33,114 nt of DNA from the NCBI GenBank assembly GCA_014381305.1, contig JACNLW010000050.1, positions 1 to 33,114 of the forward strand, in the 5' to 3' direction. The notes beneath the pieces were generated by a model that ran no database searches, was not told where the DNA came from, and worked only from the letters and a program-made list of their open reading frames with translations. This stretch comes from Planctomycetota bacterium. GTDB taxonomy: Bacteria; Planctomycetota; Phycisphaerae; Phycisphaerales; SM1A02. Position 1 is the stretch's first letter. Every line of letters starts with the position of its first letter. Of the stretch, positions 8,127 through 17,258 are shown in pieces. The translations under genes and the position numbers were made by a program.

Positions 8127-10925
8127 ATGCAGCAGTCAAACGCAGACAAAAGCGACCTTACACCGACAACAATCGACCCCGCAATCAACGCTTGGAATAC
8201 GCAATTCCTCGACGACCTTTTTATGCAGTGGAAGGCCGACTCTTCGTCGGTAACAAAACAGTGGCAAGATTTTTTCCAAGGCTTCGAACTTGGTGCTTCA
8301 CTTGAAGAAAAACAAGCACCTGCACTTGCTGGATCAGCGTTGCAAGCACGCGTCGACTCCCTCATTTCAAACTACAGAATGACTGGACACTATGCCGCAA
8401 ATCTTGACCCCCTTGGTTTACAAGAAATTGATCGTTCTGCATTAGAGTTACACTCATTTGGCTTGGACAAATCTCAACTTGAGTCATTGTTTGATCCGGG
8501 ACATCTCGATCTTCCAAGACCTTCCAAACTCCGTGATATTATTGATTGCCTTGAACAAACATATTGCAAACATATCGGCGTTGAATATTCTCACATCGAA
8601 AATCGAGAACAGCGTAGATGGCTTCAAGCAGAAATGGAACCAATCGAAAACCAACCGTTGTTTGATGAAGACATGAAATGCCGCATACTTCGAAAACTCA
8701 CTGAAGCGACAACACTCGAACACTTTTGTGCAACAAGGTACATCGGAAAGAAACGCTTTAGCCTTGAAGGATCCGAATCACTCATACCGATGATGAACGA
8801 ACTCATCAATGAAGCTGGCGAAGACGGTGTTGAAGTTGTAACTATCGGGATGGCGCACCGTGGAAGAATTAACGTACTTGTGAACATCTTACGAAAATCA
8901 TACGATCAGTTGTTTACTGAGTTTGAAGAGAGTTGGATTGAAGATTTTTCTGGTGGCGGTGGAGATGTAAAGTATCACCTTGGCTACAACGCAGACATCT
9001 TGACAGATACTGGCAAGCCGATGCACATCACGCTTGCACCAAACCCATCGCACCTTGAATTTGGACATTCAGTTGTTCTTGGCAAGGCAAGATCACGGCA
9101 ACGTACACAATGTGATGAAGACAGGCGCTTGTGCATTCCACTGCTTATTCATGGTGATGCTAGTTTTCCCGGACAGGGGATTGTTGCTGAAATGTTTAAC
9201 ATGGCACACCTTGATGGCTACACTGTTGGTGGGGCTGTTCATATTGTTGTGAATAATCAAATTGGTTTTACAACAAACCCACATGACAGCTACTCGGGTA
9301 GATATTGCACAGATATTGCAAAAATGGCAGGCGCACCCATTATTCATGTCAACGGAAACGACCCCGAAGCGTGCGTGCATGCGATTCAACTTGGCGTTCG
9401 GTACCGACAAAAATTTCACAATGATGTTGTGATTGATGTTTGGACATATCGAAAACATGGGCACAACGAATCAGACGAGCCAAGATACACACAGCCAAAA
9501 ATGTACAAGGCGATTTCGAAAATGCAACCAATAACGGATCAGTATGCTGACAAACTGATCAATGACGGTGTGCTTACAAAAGATGTTCACGAACAGATGA
9601 TCGAAGATGTACGTAGCGAACTTGAAGCGTCACAAGTACGATCAAAAACGCAACCAATCTCATCAAGCGTCCCCCCCTACCAACCTTCTACTGCTTGGGA
9701 GGGATTACAGGGAAATGTAAAAGACAGATCGGTTGACACGACCGTTTCGAAAGAAGTGCTAACCAAAGTAGCGCATGCTCTTGGCAAAGTTCCTGACAAT
9801 TTCACAGTGCATCCAAAATTACGAAAATTGCTTTTGGCTCGAAAGAACATCCTCGAAAACAACACACCATTTGATTGGGGTGCGGGAGAATTGCTAAGTT
9901 TCGGTACGCTCCTTGAGGAAGGCAGTCCTGTACGACTCACAGGACAAGACGTAGAACGCGGCACGTTCAGTCATAGACACGCCGTTCTCATTGATGCTGA
10001 GACCAGCATTCCGTTACTCACGCTCAACCACATTTCTCCAGACCAAGCAAAATTATGCGTTCACAACAGCCCTTTGACTGAGAGCGCTTGTTTAGGATTT
10101 GAATACGGATATTCCTTAGGTGATCCGCACATGCTTGTTGTGTGGGAAGCGCAATTCGGAGATTTCGTCAACGGCGCCCAAGTCATTATTGACCAGTTCA
10201 TTTCTTCTGCGGAGATAAAATGGAGGCGTTCATCTGGTCTTGTCATGTTACTTCCACATGGATACGAAGGGCAAGGTCCCGAACACTCTTCCGCTCGATT
10301 GGAAAGGTTTCTCGCACTCTGCGCAGACAGGAACATGACTGTGATTAATCCAACAACACCGTCGCAAATTTTTCATGCACTCAGACGACAAGTGAAGTGG
10401 TCGTTTAGAAAACCACTTGTTGTCATGTCGCCAAAAAGTTTACTCAGGCATCCGCAAGCAGTTTCGACAATTGCGGATCTTACTGATCGATCTTTTCTTA
10501 CCGTCATCGACGACACCACCACCGAGAAACAAAAAGTAAACCGAGTTATTTTTTGCTCAGGAAAAATATATTACGACCTTCTTTCTCATCGCGAAACGAT
10601 GACAAATCCCGAGACCCCCGAGACCCCCGAGACCATTGCCTTTGTCCGCATCGAAGAACTCTACCCATTTCCAGAGCATGAGTTGCAAACAATACTGAAT
10701 GCGTATGCAAATGCTGAGTTTATGTGGGTCCAAGAAGAACCTGAAAATATGGGAGCGTGGAGGTATATTGACGCAGCCTTTAGAGACACCTTCTCGATGA
10801 ATCTCACGCGTGTCTGCCGAAGACCAAGTGCTTCCCCCGCTGTTGCATCACATACCATGCACAAAACCGAACAACACCGTATCCTCATCGAAGCAGTTGG
10901 GCTCCCAACAGAAACACAAGCATGA
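8127..10925 (+). CDS. sucA: 2-Oxoglutarate dehydrogenase E1 component
   Basis: Thiamine-diphosphate-dependent decarboxylase that starts the conversion of 2-oxoglutarate to succinyl-CoA in the TCA cycle. At 932 residues it has the E. coli SucA length. The N-terminal E1o segment (FLDDLFMQWKADSSSVTKQWQDFF, residues 27-50) is present. Active-site motifs GMAHRGRINV (241-250) and the ThDP/Mg signature GDASFPGQG...NNQIGFTT (343-383) follow, then the C-terminal transketolase half with LLPHGYEGQGPEHSSARLERFL. A 9-bp triplicate repeat inserts PETPETPET in the C-terminal third. The ATG at 8127 has no Shine-Dalgarno sequence. Its stop overlaps the sucB start by four bases (ATGA), so the two are translationally coupled. 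Confidence 0.97.
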   Translation: MQQSNADKSDLTPTTIDPAINAWNTQFLDDLFMQWKADSSSVTKQWQDFFQGFELGASLEEKQAPALAGSALQARVDSLISNYRMTGHYAANLDPLGLQEIDRSALELHSFGLDKSQLESLFDPGHLDLPRPSKLRDIIDCLEQTYCKHIGVEYSHIENREQRRWLQAEMEPIENQPLFDEDMKCRILRKLTEATTLEHFCATRYIGKKRFSLEGSESLIPMMNELINEAGEDGVEVVTIGMAHRGRINVLVNILRKSYDQLFTEFEESWIEDFSGGGGDVKYHLGYNADILTDTGKPMHITLAPNPSHLEFGHSVVLGKARSRQRTQCDEDRRLCIPLLIHGDASFPGQGIVAEMFNMAHLDGYTVGGAVHIVVNNQIGFTTNPHDSYSGRYCTDIAKMAGAPIIHVNGNDPEACVHAIQLGVRYRQKFHNDVVIDVWTYRKHGHNESDEPRYTQPKMYKAISKMQPITDQYADKLINDGVLTKDVHEQMIEDVRSELEASQVRSKTQPISSSVPPYQPSTAWEGLQGNVKDRSVDTTVSKEVLTKVAHALGKVPDNFTVHPKLRKLLLARKNILENNTPFDWGAGELLSFGTLLEEGSPVRLTGQDVERGTFSHRHAVLIDAETSIPLLTLNHISPDQAKLCVHNSPLTESACLGFEYGYSLGDPHMLVVWEAQFGDFVNGAQVIIDQFISSAEIKWRRSSGLVMLLPHGYEGQGPEHSSARLERFLALCADRNMTVINPTTPSQIFHALRRQVKWSFRKPLVVMSPKSLLRHPQAVSTIADLTDRSFLTVIDDTTTEKQKVNRVIFCSGKIYYDLLSHRETMTNPETPETPETIAFVRIEELYPFPEHELQTILNAYANAEFMWVQEEPENMGAWRYIDAAFRDTFSMNLTRVCRRPSASPAVASHTMHKTEQHRILIEAVGLPTETQA
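10608..10634 (+). repeat. Triplicate 9-bp tandem repeat inside sucA
   Basis: Three exact head-to-tail copies of CCCGAGACC (10608-10616, 10617-10625, 10626-10634) encode Pro-Glu-Thr three times. The 9-bp period keeps the frame, so copy number could change without breaking the gene. It sits in a likely surface loop before the C-terminal TVAFVRIEELYPFP-like strand (here IAFVRIEELYPFP). Confidence 0.9.
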
Positions 10926-12136
10926 CACACCCACTTATTATTCCTAATCTTGGCGAATCGATCACTGAAGTGGTACTTGGGGAGTGGCTTGTTCAAGATG
11001 GAGACTGGATTGATCGTGATCAGCCGCTGCTTGAAATCGAATCCGACAAAGTCACGCAAGAATTACCTGCACCTGTTTCAGGAATAGTCGCAATCACAAA
11101 ACGCTCTGGTGAAGAATGCAACGTAGGCGACACGATCGGTTCGATTGACGAGTCAGCTTCTAAACCAGACAACCCACAAGCAGAAGACGTTGCACTTGAA
11201 GAAGTGACAAGAGAGACTGTTGCTTCTGCTGAGCAAACCAAAGCAACGCCTCTTGCTAAAAAAGTAGCAGATGACATGGGGGTAAAAATTGATCAGCTCA
11301 CAGGTTCAGGCAACGCTGGAAAAGTAACAAAAGCTGACGTCATCAGTGCAAGCGAATCTTCAATTGCAAAACCTGTTGAAGAAGAACCACAGCCAACATC
11401 GATAGTCGAAGAAAGTGCAGTAGAGCGCCGAGGCATACGCAGAGAAAAAATGTCCATGCTCCGAAGGCGAATTGCAAAACGACTCGTCGAAGCGCAGCAC
11501 TCCGCTGCGATGCTCACAACGTTCAACGAAGCAGACATGACGAAAGTGATTGCCCTGAGAAAGATTCACAAAGAAGAATTCAATGATCGGTATGGTGTCA
11601 ACCTCGGATTTATGTCATTTTTCACGAGAGCATGCGTTTCTGCGCTTCGTGCTTGGCCAGCGATAAACGCATCAATTGAAGGCGATGAGGTGGTCTACCA
11701 CGAGTATGTAGACATGTCGATTGCAGTTGGTACTGAGCGAGGGCTTGTTGTTCCTGTCATCCGAAATGCCGACCGTTTGAGTTTTGCAGAAATTGAACGC
11801 ACGATTAAAGAACTTGCCTTGCGCGCAAAAGACGGAAAACTCACCATCGAAGATATGACCGGTGGCACGTTCACAATCAGCAACGGGGGCGTGTATGGCT
11901 CAATGATGTCAACGCCAATTTTAAATCCGCCGCAATCTGGAATTCTTGGACTGCATCGCATCCAAAATCGCCCGATTGAAAATCCCGATAACCCCGGCGA
12001 GATCGTCCTTCGACCAATGATGTATCTCGCACTCAGTTATGACCACAGAGTTGTCGATGGTGAAGGCGCTGTTCGTTTTCTTGTTCACTTGAAGGATTGC
12101 ATCGAAGATCCGCAACGATTGCTACTTGGTCTTTAA
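10922..12136 (+). CDS. sucB: Dihydrolipoamide succinyltransferase, E2 of 2-oxoglutarate dehydrogenase
   Basis: Transfers the succinyl group from E1 to CoA. The 404-residue protein has one lipoyl domain with the modified lysine in ESDKVTQE (Lys43). An E1/E3-binding domain follows near 107-141 (TPLAKKVADDMGVKIDQLTGSGNAGKVTKADV), then the catalytic acyltransferase domain ending with the active-site motif DHRVVDG (His375, Asp379). The GESITEVVLGEW start is typical of 2-oxoglutarate, rather than pyruvate, E2 proteins. It overlaps sucA by four bases and its stop is one base before the rsmH ATG. The E3 gene (lpd) is not in the window. A second E2, pdhC, lies at 28013-29275. Confidence 0.96.
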   Translation: MTHPLIIPNLGESITEVVLGEWLVQDGDWIDRDQPLLEIESDKVTQELPAPVSGIVAITKRSGEECNVGDTIGSIDESASKPDNPQAEDVALEEVTRETVASAEQTKATPLAKKVADDMGVKIDQLTGSGNAGKVTKADVISASESSIAKPVEEEPQPTSIVEESAVERRGIRREKMSMLRRRIAKRLVEAQHSAAMLTTFNEADMTKVIALRKIHKEEFNDRYGVNLGFMSFFTRACVSALRAWPAINASIEGDEVVYHEYVDMSIAVGTERGLVVPVIRNADRLSFAEIERTIKELALRAKDGKLTIEDMTGGTFTISNGGVYGSMMSTPILNPPQSGILGLHRIQNRPIENPDNPGEIVLRPMMYLALSYDHRVVDGEGAVRFLVHLKDCIEDPQRLLLGL

Positions 12137-12137
12137 C

Positions 12138-13061
12138 ATGCCTGATGATTCTGGACATCTTCCTGTTCTTCCAGACCAAGTCTGTGACCTGCTTGATCCT
12201 CAAGAAAGTGATCTCATCGTTGACCTTACTGCGGGCAGAGGCGGACACGCGGAACTTCTCGCCCAACGCGCAGGTGGAAATCCCACTGTCATCTTGTTCG
12301 ATCTAGACGAGGCAAACTTAGAATATGCAACTCGCCGTCTTGAAAAACTCGGCATCCGCACCCAATCTCACCACGCTAGTTTTGTCACCGCTGCATCAAC
12401 CCTCTGTGAATCTGGCATGCAGGCAAACTGCGTGCTCGCTGACCTCGGTTTTTCATCTAATCAAATGGACGATGGCCAGAGAGGGTTTAGTTTTGGAAGC
12501 GATGGCCCACTTGATATGCGACTTGATCCCTCGAAAGGAACGACTGCCGCTGATCTTGTCAACGCACTAAGTGAAAAAGAACTTGCAGATACTATCTATT
12601 TCCTTGGCGAAGAGCCTTATTCTCGCCGAATTGCTCAAAAAATTACACTTGAACGACAAGAAACGCCGATTTTAACCACTGCTAGGCTCGCACAACTTGT
12701 GCGTGATGCCTACGGCGCACGGGCTCGCTCCTCACGACTGCACCCCGCAACTCGCACCTTCATGGCATTGCGAATTGCAGTCAACGGAGAACTCGACGCG
12801 CTCGATGCATTGCTCCTCGATGTCGAGACTGGCGGCCGCAAGGTCGACACTGGCGGTTGGTTACATCCAACTGCCAAAATAGCTGTGATCAGTTTTCACA
12901 GCTTGGAGGATCGCCGAGTCAAGCAATCTTTCGTTGCCCTTGAGAAGAGTGAATTGGCGAAGCGATTAACTCGCAAACCAGTTCGAGCAACGGATGAGGA
13001 GAAATCCTTCAACCCACGCTCTCGCCCTGCGAAACTTCGTGCGGTCCAACTTGGTTCGTAG
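12138..13061 (+). CDS. rsmH: 16S rRNA (cytosine-1402-N4)-methyltransferase
   Basis: RsmH (MraW) methylates C1402 of 16S rRNA in the decoding centre and usually heads the division/cell-wall cluster. The 307-residue protein shows the HLPVLPDQV N-terminus, the SAM-binding DLTAGRGGH (29-37), DLGFSSNQMDDGQRGFSF, and the C-terminal RTFMALRIAVNGELDAL and ISFHSLEDRRVKQSF blocks. A TTG in frame at 12126 would extend it inside sucB; the ATG at 12138, one base after the sucB stop, is preferred because PVLP sits at the normal distance. It is followed by LysM, FtsL-like and FtsI genes, the usual rsmH-ftsL-ftsI order. mraZ is absent, and sucAB takes the upstream position. Confidence 0.96.
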   Translation: MPDDSGHLPVLPDQVCDLLDPQESDLIVDLTAGRGGHAELLAQRAGGNPTVILFDLDEANLEYATRRLEKLGIRTQSHHASFVTAASTLCESGMQANCVLADLGFSSNQMDDGQRGFSFGSDGPLDMRLDPSKGTTAADLVNALSEKELADTIYFLGEEPYSRRIAQKITLERQETPILTTARLAQLVRDAYGARARSSRLHPATRTFMALRIAVNGELDALDALLLDVETGGRKVDTGGWLHPTAKIAVISFHSLEDRRVKQSFVALEKSELAKRLTRKPVRATDEEKSFNPRSRPAKLRAVQLGS

Positions 13062-13102
13062 AAGGCTTGCCTTCTTCTTTTGTGATCGGATTTCCATTCC
13101 CC

Positions 13103-13732
13103 ATGGATAGCAATAACAAAATTTCAATCGTCATTGGTTTTGGTTTACTTATTTTTGTAGGCATGTTTGTTGCAGACCATTATTCGCGTGCAACACAGCG
13201 TGAAGTTGCCATCCTTGGAGGTGAAATCCCAACACCACCTCCAATTCCTGCATCCCAACTGATCACCGGCCCACTTCCCTCACTCGAAACAATTCAACAT
13301 CCTGTGCATGCAAATGACAAAGTCCACGTTGTCAGCAAAGGTGAGTCACTTCGATCCATCTGCAGCAAGGAGTATGGTGATTCTGGTTTAGCAAACGCAG
13401 TAGCGCTTTGGAACGGGCTCTCTTCTGCAAACCGCATTGAAATCGGTCAACAGATAGCACTTCCTACAAGATCTGCACTGGTTGCTGCACCCATCCTCGC
13501 CTCCTCCCCCACCCCGGATCCCGACATGCAATCTACTCCAAAGCGACAGGAATCAGTCCCTCTTGACTTTGGTACATATACAGTAAAAAGTGGTGATACC
13601 CTTTCAGAAATCGCACAACACGTGTGTGGATCGGCAAAGTTTACAAACAAAATTATAGAACTCAATAAGAAGACACTTCCGAACCCTGACCGATTGCAAG
13701 TTGGCATGACACTTCGGTATCCAATCAATTAA
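13103..13732 (+). CDS. Membrane-anchored protein with two LysM domains
   Basis: A 209-residue protein with one N-terminal transmembrane segment (ISIVIGFGLLIFVGMFVADHY, residues 7-27), a Pro-rich linker and two LysM repeats at about 75-121 (HVVSKGESLRSICSKEYGD...) and 159-207 (YTVKSGDTLSEIAQHVCG...). LysM domains bind the glycan backbone of peptidoglycan, so the protein probably tethers the inner membrane to the wall. No enzymatic domain is visible. The frame also opens at a TTG (13067), but the ATG at 13103 places the membrane segment normally. It sits between rsmH and the FtsL-like gene, which suggests a role in wall synthesis or septation. Its precise function is unknown. Confidence 0.85.
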   Translation: MDSNNKISIVIGFGLLIFVGMFVADHYSRATQREVAILGGEIPTPPPIPASQLITGPLPSLETIQHPVHANDKVHVVSKGESLRSICSKEYGDSGLANAVALWNGLSSANRIEIGQQIALPTRSALVAAPILASSPTPDPDMQSTPKRQESVPLDFGTYTVKSGDTLSEIAQHVCGSAKFTNKIIELNKKTLPNPDRLQVGMTLRYPIN

Positions 13733-13738
13733 TCACCA

Positions 13739-13966
13739 ATGGCACGCAAGTTACTTATTGTCATTTTTGTATTTACACTCGCAGCACTTTCGCTCCTTGC
13801 CATTCGTCAAGAACAAATTAACACAGTCCACACGATGACAGTTTTACATCAAAAAATTGCAAGACAAGAAACTTCACTCGATGCACTTCGTTTTGCAATC
13901 GAGAAAGAGTGCTCTGCCGAATCACTTGGTCTTTTCCTAACTGCAGAAGTTCTTCCAGATGAATAA
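13739..13966 (+). CDS. Small bitopic FtsL-like division protein
   Basis: 75 residues: an N-terminal transmembrane helix (LLIVIFVFTLAALSLLAI, about 5-22) followed by a helical region with coiled-coil character (TVLHQKIARQETSLDALRFAIEK). FtsL has the same topology and the same position directly before ftsI, where it activates septal wall synthesis with FtsB. FtsL sequences diverge quickly, so the call rests on size, topology and synteny rather than motifs. It starts six bases after the LysM gene stop and overlaps ftsI by eight bases, which supports real translation. Confidence 0.65.
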   Translation: MARKLLIVIFVFTLAALSLLAIRQEQINTVHTMTVLHQKIARQETSLDALRFAIEKECSAESLGLFLTAEVLPDE

Positions 13967-15680
13967 AGGGGATGAAACAAGAATCCTTCGCGTAGCAATA
14001 GCCGTCTGCGTTCTTGTTGGAATTGCACTCTGCGCAGGGTTTTACAGAGTCGTTTCACTTAAAGTTGACACTCCGCAAGAGTTAATATCCGTTGCGATGC
14101 CAACAAATAGCAAAATCACACAACTTGCTACTCGCGGTTCCCTACTCGATAGACGCGGAAGAATACTTGCTGGAAGTAGGGTTGGGTACAAGTTATTCAT
14201 TGATCCTTCACTTGTAGATGACCCAGAAGAACTCGCGCTTGAACTTGGCGCAAAACTAAAATTACCGCCCGCTGACATTGAACGTAAAATTCGCCAACGC
14301 AGAGGGAGTAAATATGTAGTCGTAGTTGATTTGCTCGAACATTGGCAAGTCGAACTCATTCGAGAGTCGTCGTACAAAAATGTTGGACTTGAACAGAGGC
14401 TCGTTCGGAGTTATCCACACGGCGATTCGATTGCAAGTCTTGTTGGGCTCGTTGGAACTGAACACACAGGCCTTGCGGGGCTAGAACATTCCTTGAACGG
14501 CTCGCTTGACGGAAAGTCTGGGACGCTCGTTCGCCTTCGTGATGTACGAAAGCAAACGCTTTGGGTTGATCCTGAAAATTACAAACCAAAAAGTGATGGC
14601 AAAGATGTACAACTTACGATTGACGTAGTGATTCAAGAAATTGCAACGAACCATCTGAAAAAAGAAGTGCTTCGATGCAATGCAGGTGGTGGTCGAGTTG
14701 TTGTGCTCGACCCAAATACTGGTGACATCCTTGCGATGACAGATATATTGAACCCTCGCGAAAATTGGACGCAAGAAGTCACCGACCCATCAAGAGATAT
14801 TGACCCGCGTCTTGGTCGCAATCGATGCCTCAGCGATCCGTACGAACCGGGCTCGACGTTCAAACCGTTTGTGTGGTCGGTTGCGACGCAACTTGAAAAA
14901 GTATCTGTCGATGAAGTACTCCCCACTCCATCAGTCAATCCATACCGAACGAGTTCCGGTCGCCCGATTCGAGACGCCCACTGTTACGGTCCCTCAACAT
15001 GGCGAAAAGTATTAGTAAAATCGATGAACAGCGGGATGGCGATTGTTGCTGAACGTTTAACGAAAAAAGAAATGCAAGATGCAATTACTGGGTTTGGCTT
15101 CGGTTCACCCACATACCTTGGTCTTGCGGGCGAAACGAGGGGGCTGATTACGTCAGCAAAAAACTGGTCAAAGTTCACACAAGCATCCGTCGCCATGGGA
15201 CATGAAATAGGTGTCACGCCTGTGCAGATGGTGCAGGCTTTTTGTGCTTTTGCGCGGGATGGTTCGATCCCACAATTACGCCTCGTTGCAAAAACAAATA
15301 CTGCTGTCCCAATTGTGCGGCAAGCAATTACACCTGAGATCGCAAACACAACACGAACAATTATGGGGGAAGTCATGACTGAGGGTACTGGAAGAAATTC
15401 ACAAAGTGATCTCTATGACTTGTTTGGGAAATCTGGCACAGCGCAGTTGCCAAAAGTAGATGGAACTGGATATTTTGAAGATAGATACATAGCGAGTTTC
15501 ATCGCAGGCGCTCCACTCGAAAACCCCGAGCTCGTAGTTGTGTGCGTTATCGACGACCCTGATAAAAAGATCGCCCACTATGGTGGCGAAGTTGCTGGGC
15601 CTGTGGTTCGAGACATCATCGATGACACACTCGAATATCTCGGCGTTGCACCTACAAAAATACAAGTCGCTTTTGAATAA
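13959..15680 (+). CDS. ftsI: Class B penicillin-binding protein, septal transpeptidase FtsI-like
   Basis: Transpeptidase that cross-links peptidoglycan at the septum. The 573-residue protein has one N-terminal membrane helix (about 10-33), the pedestal-domain motif RGSLLDRRGRILA (59-71), and all three catalytic motifs: SxxK as GSTFKPF (Ser299, Lys302), SxN as SMNSG (355-357) and KSGT (491-494). The lengths and short C-terminus, with no PASTA repeats, fit FtsI rather than SpoVD. It is the last gene of the sucA-to-ftsI train; only 10 bases separate its stop from the convergent UbiA-family gene. MurE/MurF genes that often follow ftsI are missing here. PBP2 (MrdA) is a less likely alternative given the position after rsmH and an FtsL-like gene. 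Confidence 0.9.
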   Translation: MNKGDETRILRVAIAVCVLVGIALCAGFYRVVSLKVDTPQELISVAMPTNSKITQLATRGSLLDRRGRILAGSRVGYKLFIDPSLVDDPEELALELGAKLKLPPADIERKIRQRRGSKYVVVVDLLEHWQVELIRESSYKNVGLEQRLVRSYPHGDSIASLVGLVGTEHTGLAGLEHSLNGSLDGKSGTLVRLRDVRKQTLWVDPENYKPKSDGKDVQLTIDVVIQEIATNHLKKEVLRCNAGGGRVVVLDPNTGDILAMTDILNPRENWTQEVTDPSRDIDPRLGRNRCLSDPYEPGSTFKPFVWSVATQLEKVSVDEVLPTPSVNPYRTSSGRPIRDAHCYGPSTWRKVLVKSMNSGMAIVAERLTKKEMQDAITGFGFGSPTYLGLAGETRGLITSAKNWSKFTQASVAMGHEIGVTPVQMVQAFCAFARDGSIPQLRLVAKTNTAVPIVRQAITPEIANTTRTIMGEVMTEGTGRNSQSDLYDLFGKSGTAQLPKVDGTGYFEDRYIASFIAGAPLENPELVVVCVIDDPDKKIAHYGGEVAGPVVRDIIDDTLEYLGVAPTKIQVAFE

Positions 15681-15690
15681 TTGACTCAGC

Positions 15691-16701
15691 CTACATTCGC
15701 CAAGCGAGAGGCTTCCCACTCCCGCCAGTTGTTTCCTTTACAAGCATCACAGTTATACCTGCAAAAAGTGCAAACCCGAACATCGCAAGAGATGCGAAGG
15801 TCAGTTGCAATGCAGCAAGCCAAGCGCCTGCATAAATACACTCCCACAGCGCGCCGTATCTTCTAATTTTTTCTGCAGCAATACGGTTGGAACTTGCGTG
15901 CATTATTTTCCAACGAATTGTCACAATAAAACCAACGATCGCAGCAACCATCCAAATCAGAGAGAATACTGACATGCCATCTGGCAAGATCGATCCAGTT
16001 CTCGCATACGGACCACCGAGAATTACCCCAGACCAAAAGATCCAACCAAGCACAATTCCAGTCCAACCTCTAAAAGATAATTTTGGCCGCTTCCCCTCAA
16101 GAACATAGACTGAAATACCACAAATCATGACATGTGTCATCACCAACCAAACTGGCAAAGTAAATGTCAGTTCGATGTTCGCAATCAACATGTGCGTCGC
16201 ATACAACAAACCAATTGAAACAATCCCAACAGCCGGAACGAACTTCCCAACCGTGTTGTAAAACAGCACAATCGCAGCAGTCAACAACGCAATTTGCACC
16301 GCCCAAGTTCCCAAAAATGAAGCGGCAAGAAGCGCCAAAAGCAAACAAGACACCATCACGACAGCAGCGTGGCTCATCGAAACAAGCCCTTTGGGAATTG
16401 GGCGATTAGGATGAAATGCAGCATCGTGGCGAACATCTAACGTGTCATTCAATGAAGCAGCAAATCCACACATACAGATGGCAACAACTGCGGTTGCAAG
16501 CAATGCCGACCACCAAGGGATCATGTACACACTTATGCCGACAAAATCCGAATCACTCTTTGTCAAAATCAGCACCAACCATATATCAGCGACAGCACCA
16601 ATTGCAACACTTAACCTCGTTAAGTGCAATGTCGCTAAGGCTTGTCTAGAACTCTTTAACACAAGCGTATCGTATCGACCCCCACCACCTACTGCCCTCA
16701 T
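15691..16701 (-). CDS. UbiA-family integral membrane protein (prenyltransferase-like)
   Basis: A 336-residue polytopic membrane protein with about eight to nine hydrophobic segments. The first UbiA Asp motif is present as NDTLDVRHD (residues 85-93), followed by the typical HPNRPIPKGLVS. UbiA enzymes attach prenyl chains to aromatic acceptors using Mg2+ held by two Asp-rich motifs. No second DxxxD motif is recognisable in the C-terminal half, so catalytic activity is uncertain. The overall pattern resembles EboC-like UbiA members. It is encoded alone, convergent with ftsI and divergent from ribH. The substrate cannot be named. Confidence 0.75.
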   Translation of the reverse strand: MRAVGGGGRYDTLVLKSSRQALATLHLTRLSVAIGAVADIWLVLILTKSDSDFVGISVYMIPWWSALLATAVVAICMCGFAASLNDTLDVRHDAAFHPNRPIPKGLVSMSHAAVVMVSCLLLALLAASFLGTWAVQIALLTAAIVLFYNTVGKFVPAVGIVSIGLLYATHMLIANIELTFTLPVWLVMTHVMICGISVYVLEGKRPKLSFRGWTGIVLGWIFWSGVILGGPYARTGSILPDGMSVFSLIWMVAAIVGFIVTIRWKIMHASSNRIAAEKIRRYGALWECIYAGAWLAALQLTFASLAMFGFALFAGITVMLVKETTGGSGKPLAWRM

Positions 16702-16737
16702 TGCGACTGATAAAACCTAATCAATCCCCTCCTCGCG

Positions 16738-16766
16738 TTGTATTGAATCGCTTTCGCCTTTACTAT
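16738..16766 (+). promoter_or_regulatory. Candidate promoter of ribH
   Basis: TTGTAT (16738-16743) and TACTAT (16761-16766) are 17 bases apart, and the ribH ATG follows nine bases after the -10 box. The spacing would give a nearly leaderless ribH-nusB-ftsY-lptD message. Both boxes match the consensus only partly. Confidence 0.35.
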
Positions 16767-16775
16767 GTCACAACT

Positions 16776-17249
16776 ATGCTCGACTTCCCATCCCTTCCAA
16801 TCTCAACTGCCGATCTTTCGATTGCAATCATTGTCAGCAGGTACCACGCTGACATCACTGATGCACTTGCTGAGGGTGCAAAGCAAGCTTTTATCGATGC
16901 TGGCGGAGATGCATCTCAACTCACACTCATCCCTGTCTCTGGGGCATGGGAACTTCCCGTCGTTGCGAGCACACTCCTTGAAGAAAAAAAAGTTGATGCA
17001 GTTGTCGCACTTGGATGCATCATCACCGGCGAAACAACACACGATCAAGTAATCGCAAATGCAATCGCTGGGGGACTTATGCAACTTTCCCTGAACTCCG
17101 GCAAACCCGTCTCAATGGGCGTCCTCACTTGCAAAACATTTGAGCAAGCAATGGCACGCGCTGGCGGAGATTGTGGCAACAAGGGAATCGAATCAATGAA
17201 CGCAGCTCTTGCAACAATTGCAACAATTAACAATCAACACGAAACATAA
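16776..17249 (+). CDS. ribH: 6,7-Dimethyl-8-ribityllumazine synthase
   Basis: Condenses the ribityl-pyrimidine intermediate with 3,4-dihydroxybutanone 4-phosphate, the penultimate step of riboflavin synthesis. From the ATG at 16776 the protein has 157 residues, the family length. It carries SRYHADIT (substrate-binding strand), GAWELP (56-61), ALGCIITGETTHD with the catalytic histidine (His89), and the late PVSMGVLTCKTFEQAMARAG block. The frame extends back to 16701, but that extension has no similarity to RibH and overlaps the UbiA-family start. nusB begins nine bases downstream, a common ribH-nusB pairing. Other riboflavin genes are not in the window. Confidence 0.95.
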   Translation: MLDFPSLPISTADLSIAIIVSRYHADITDALAEGAKQAFIDAGGDASQLTLIPVSGAWELPVVASTLLEEKKVDAVVALGCIITGETTHDQVIANAIAGGLMQLSLNSGKPVSMGVLTCKTFEQAMARAGGDCGNKGIESMNAALATIATINNQHET

Positions 17250-17258
17250 ACTACACGT

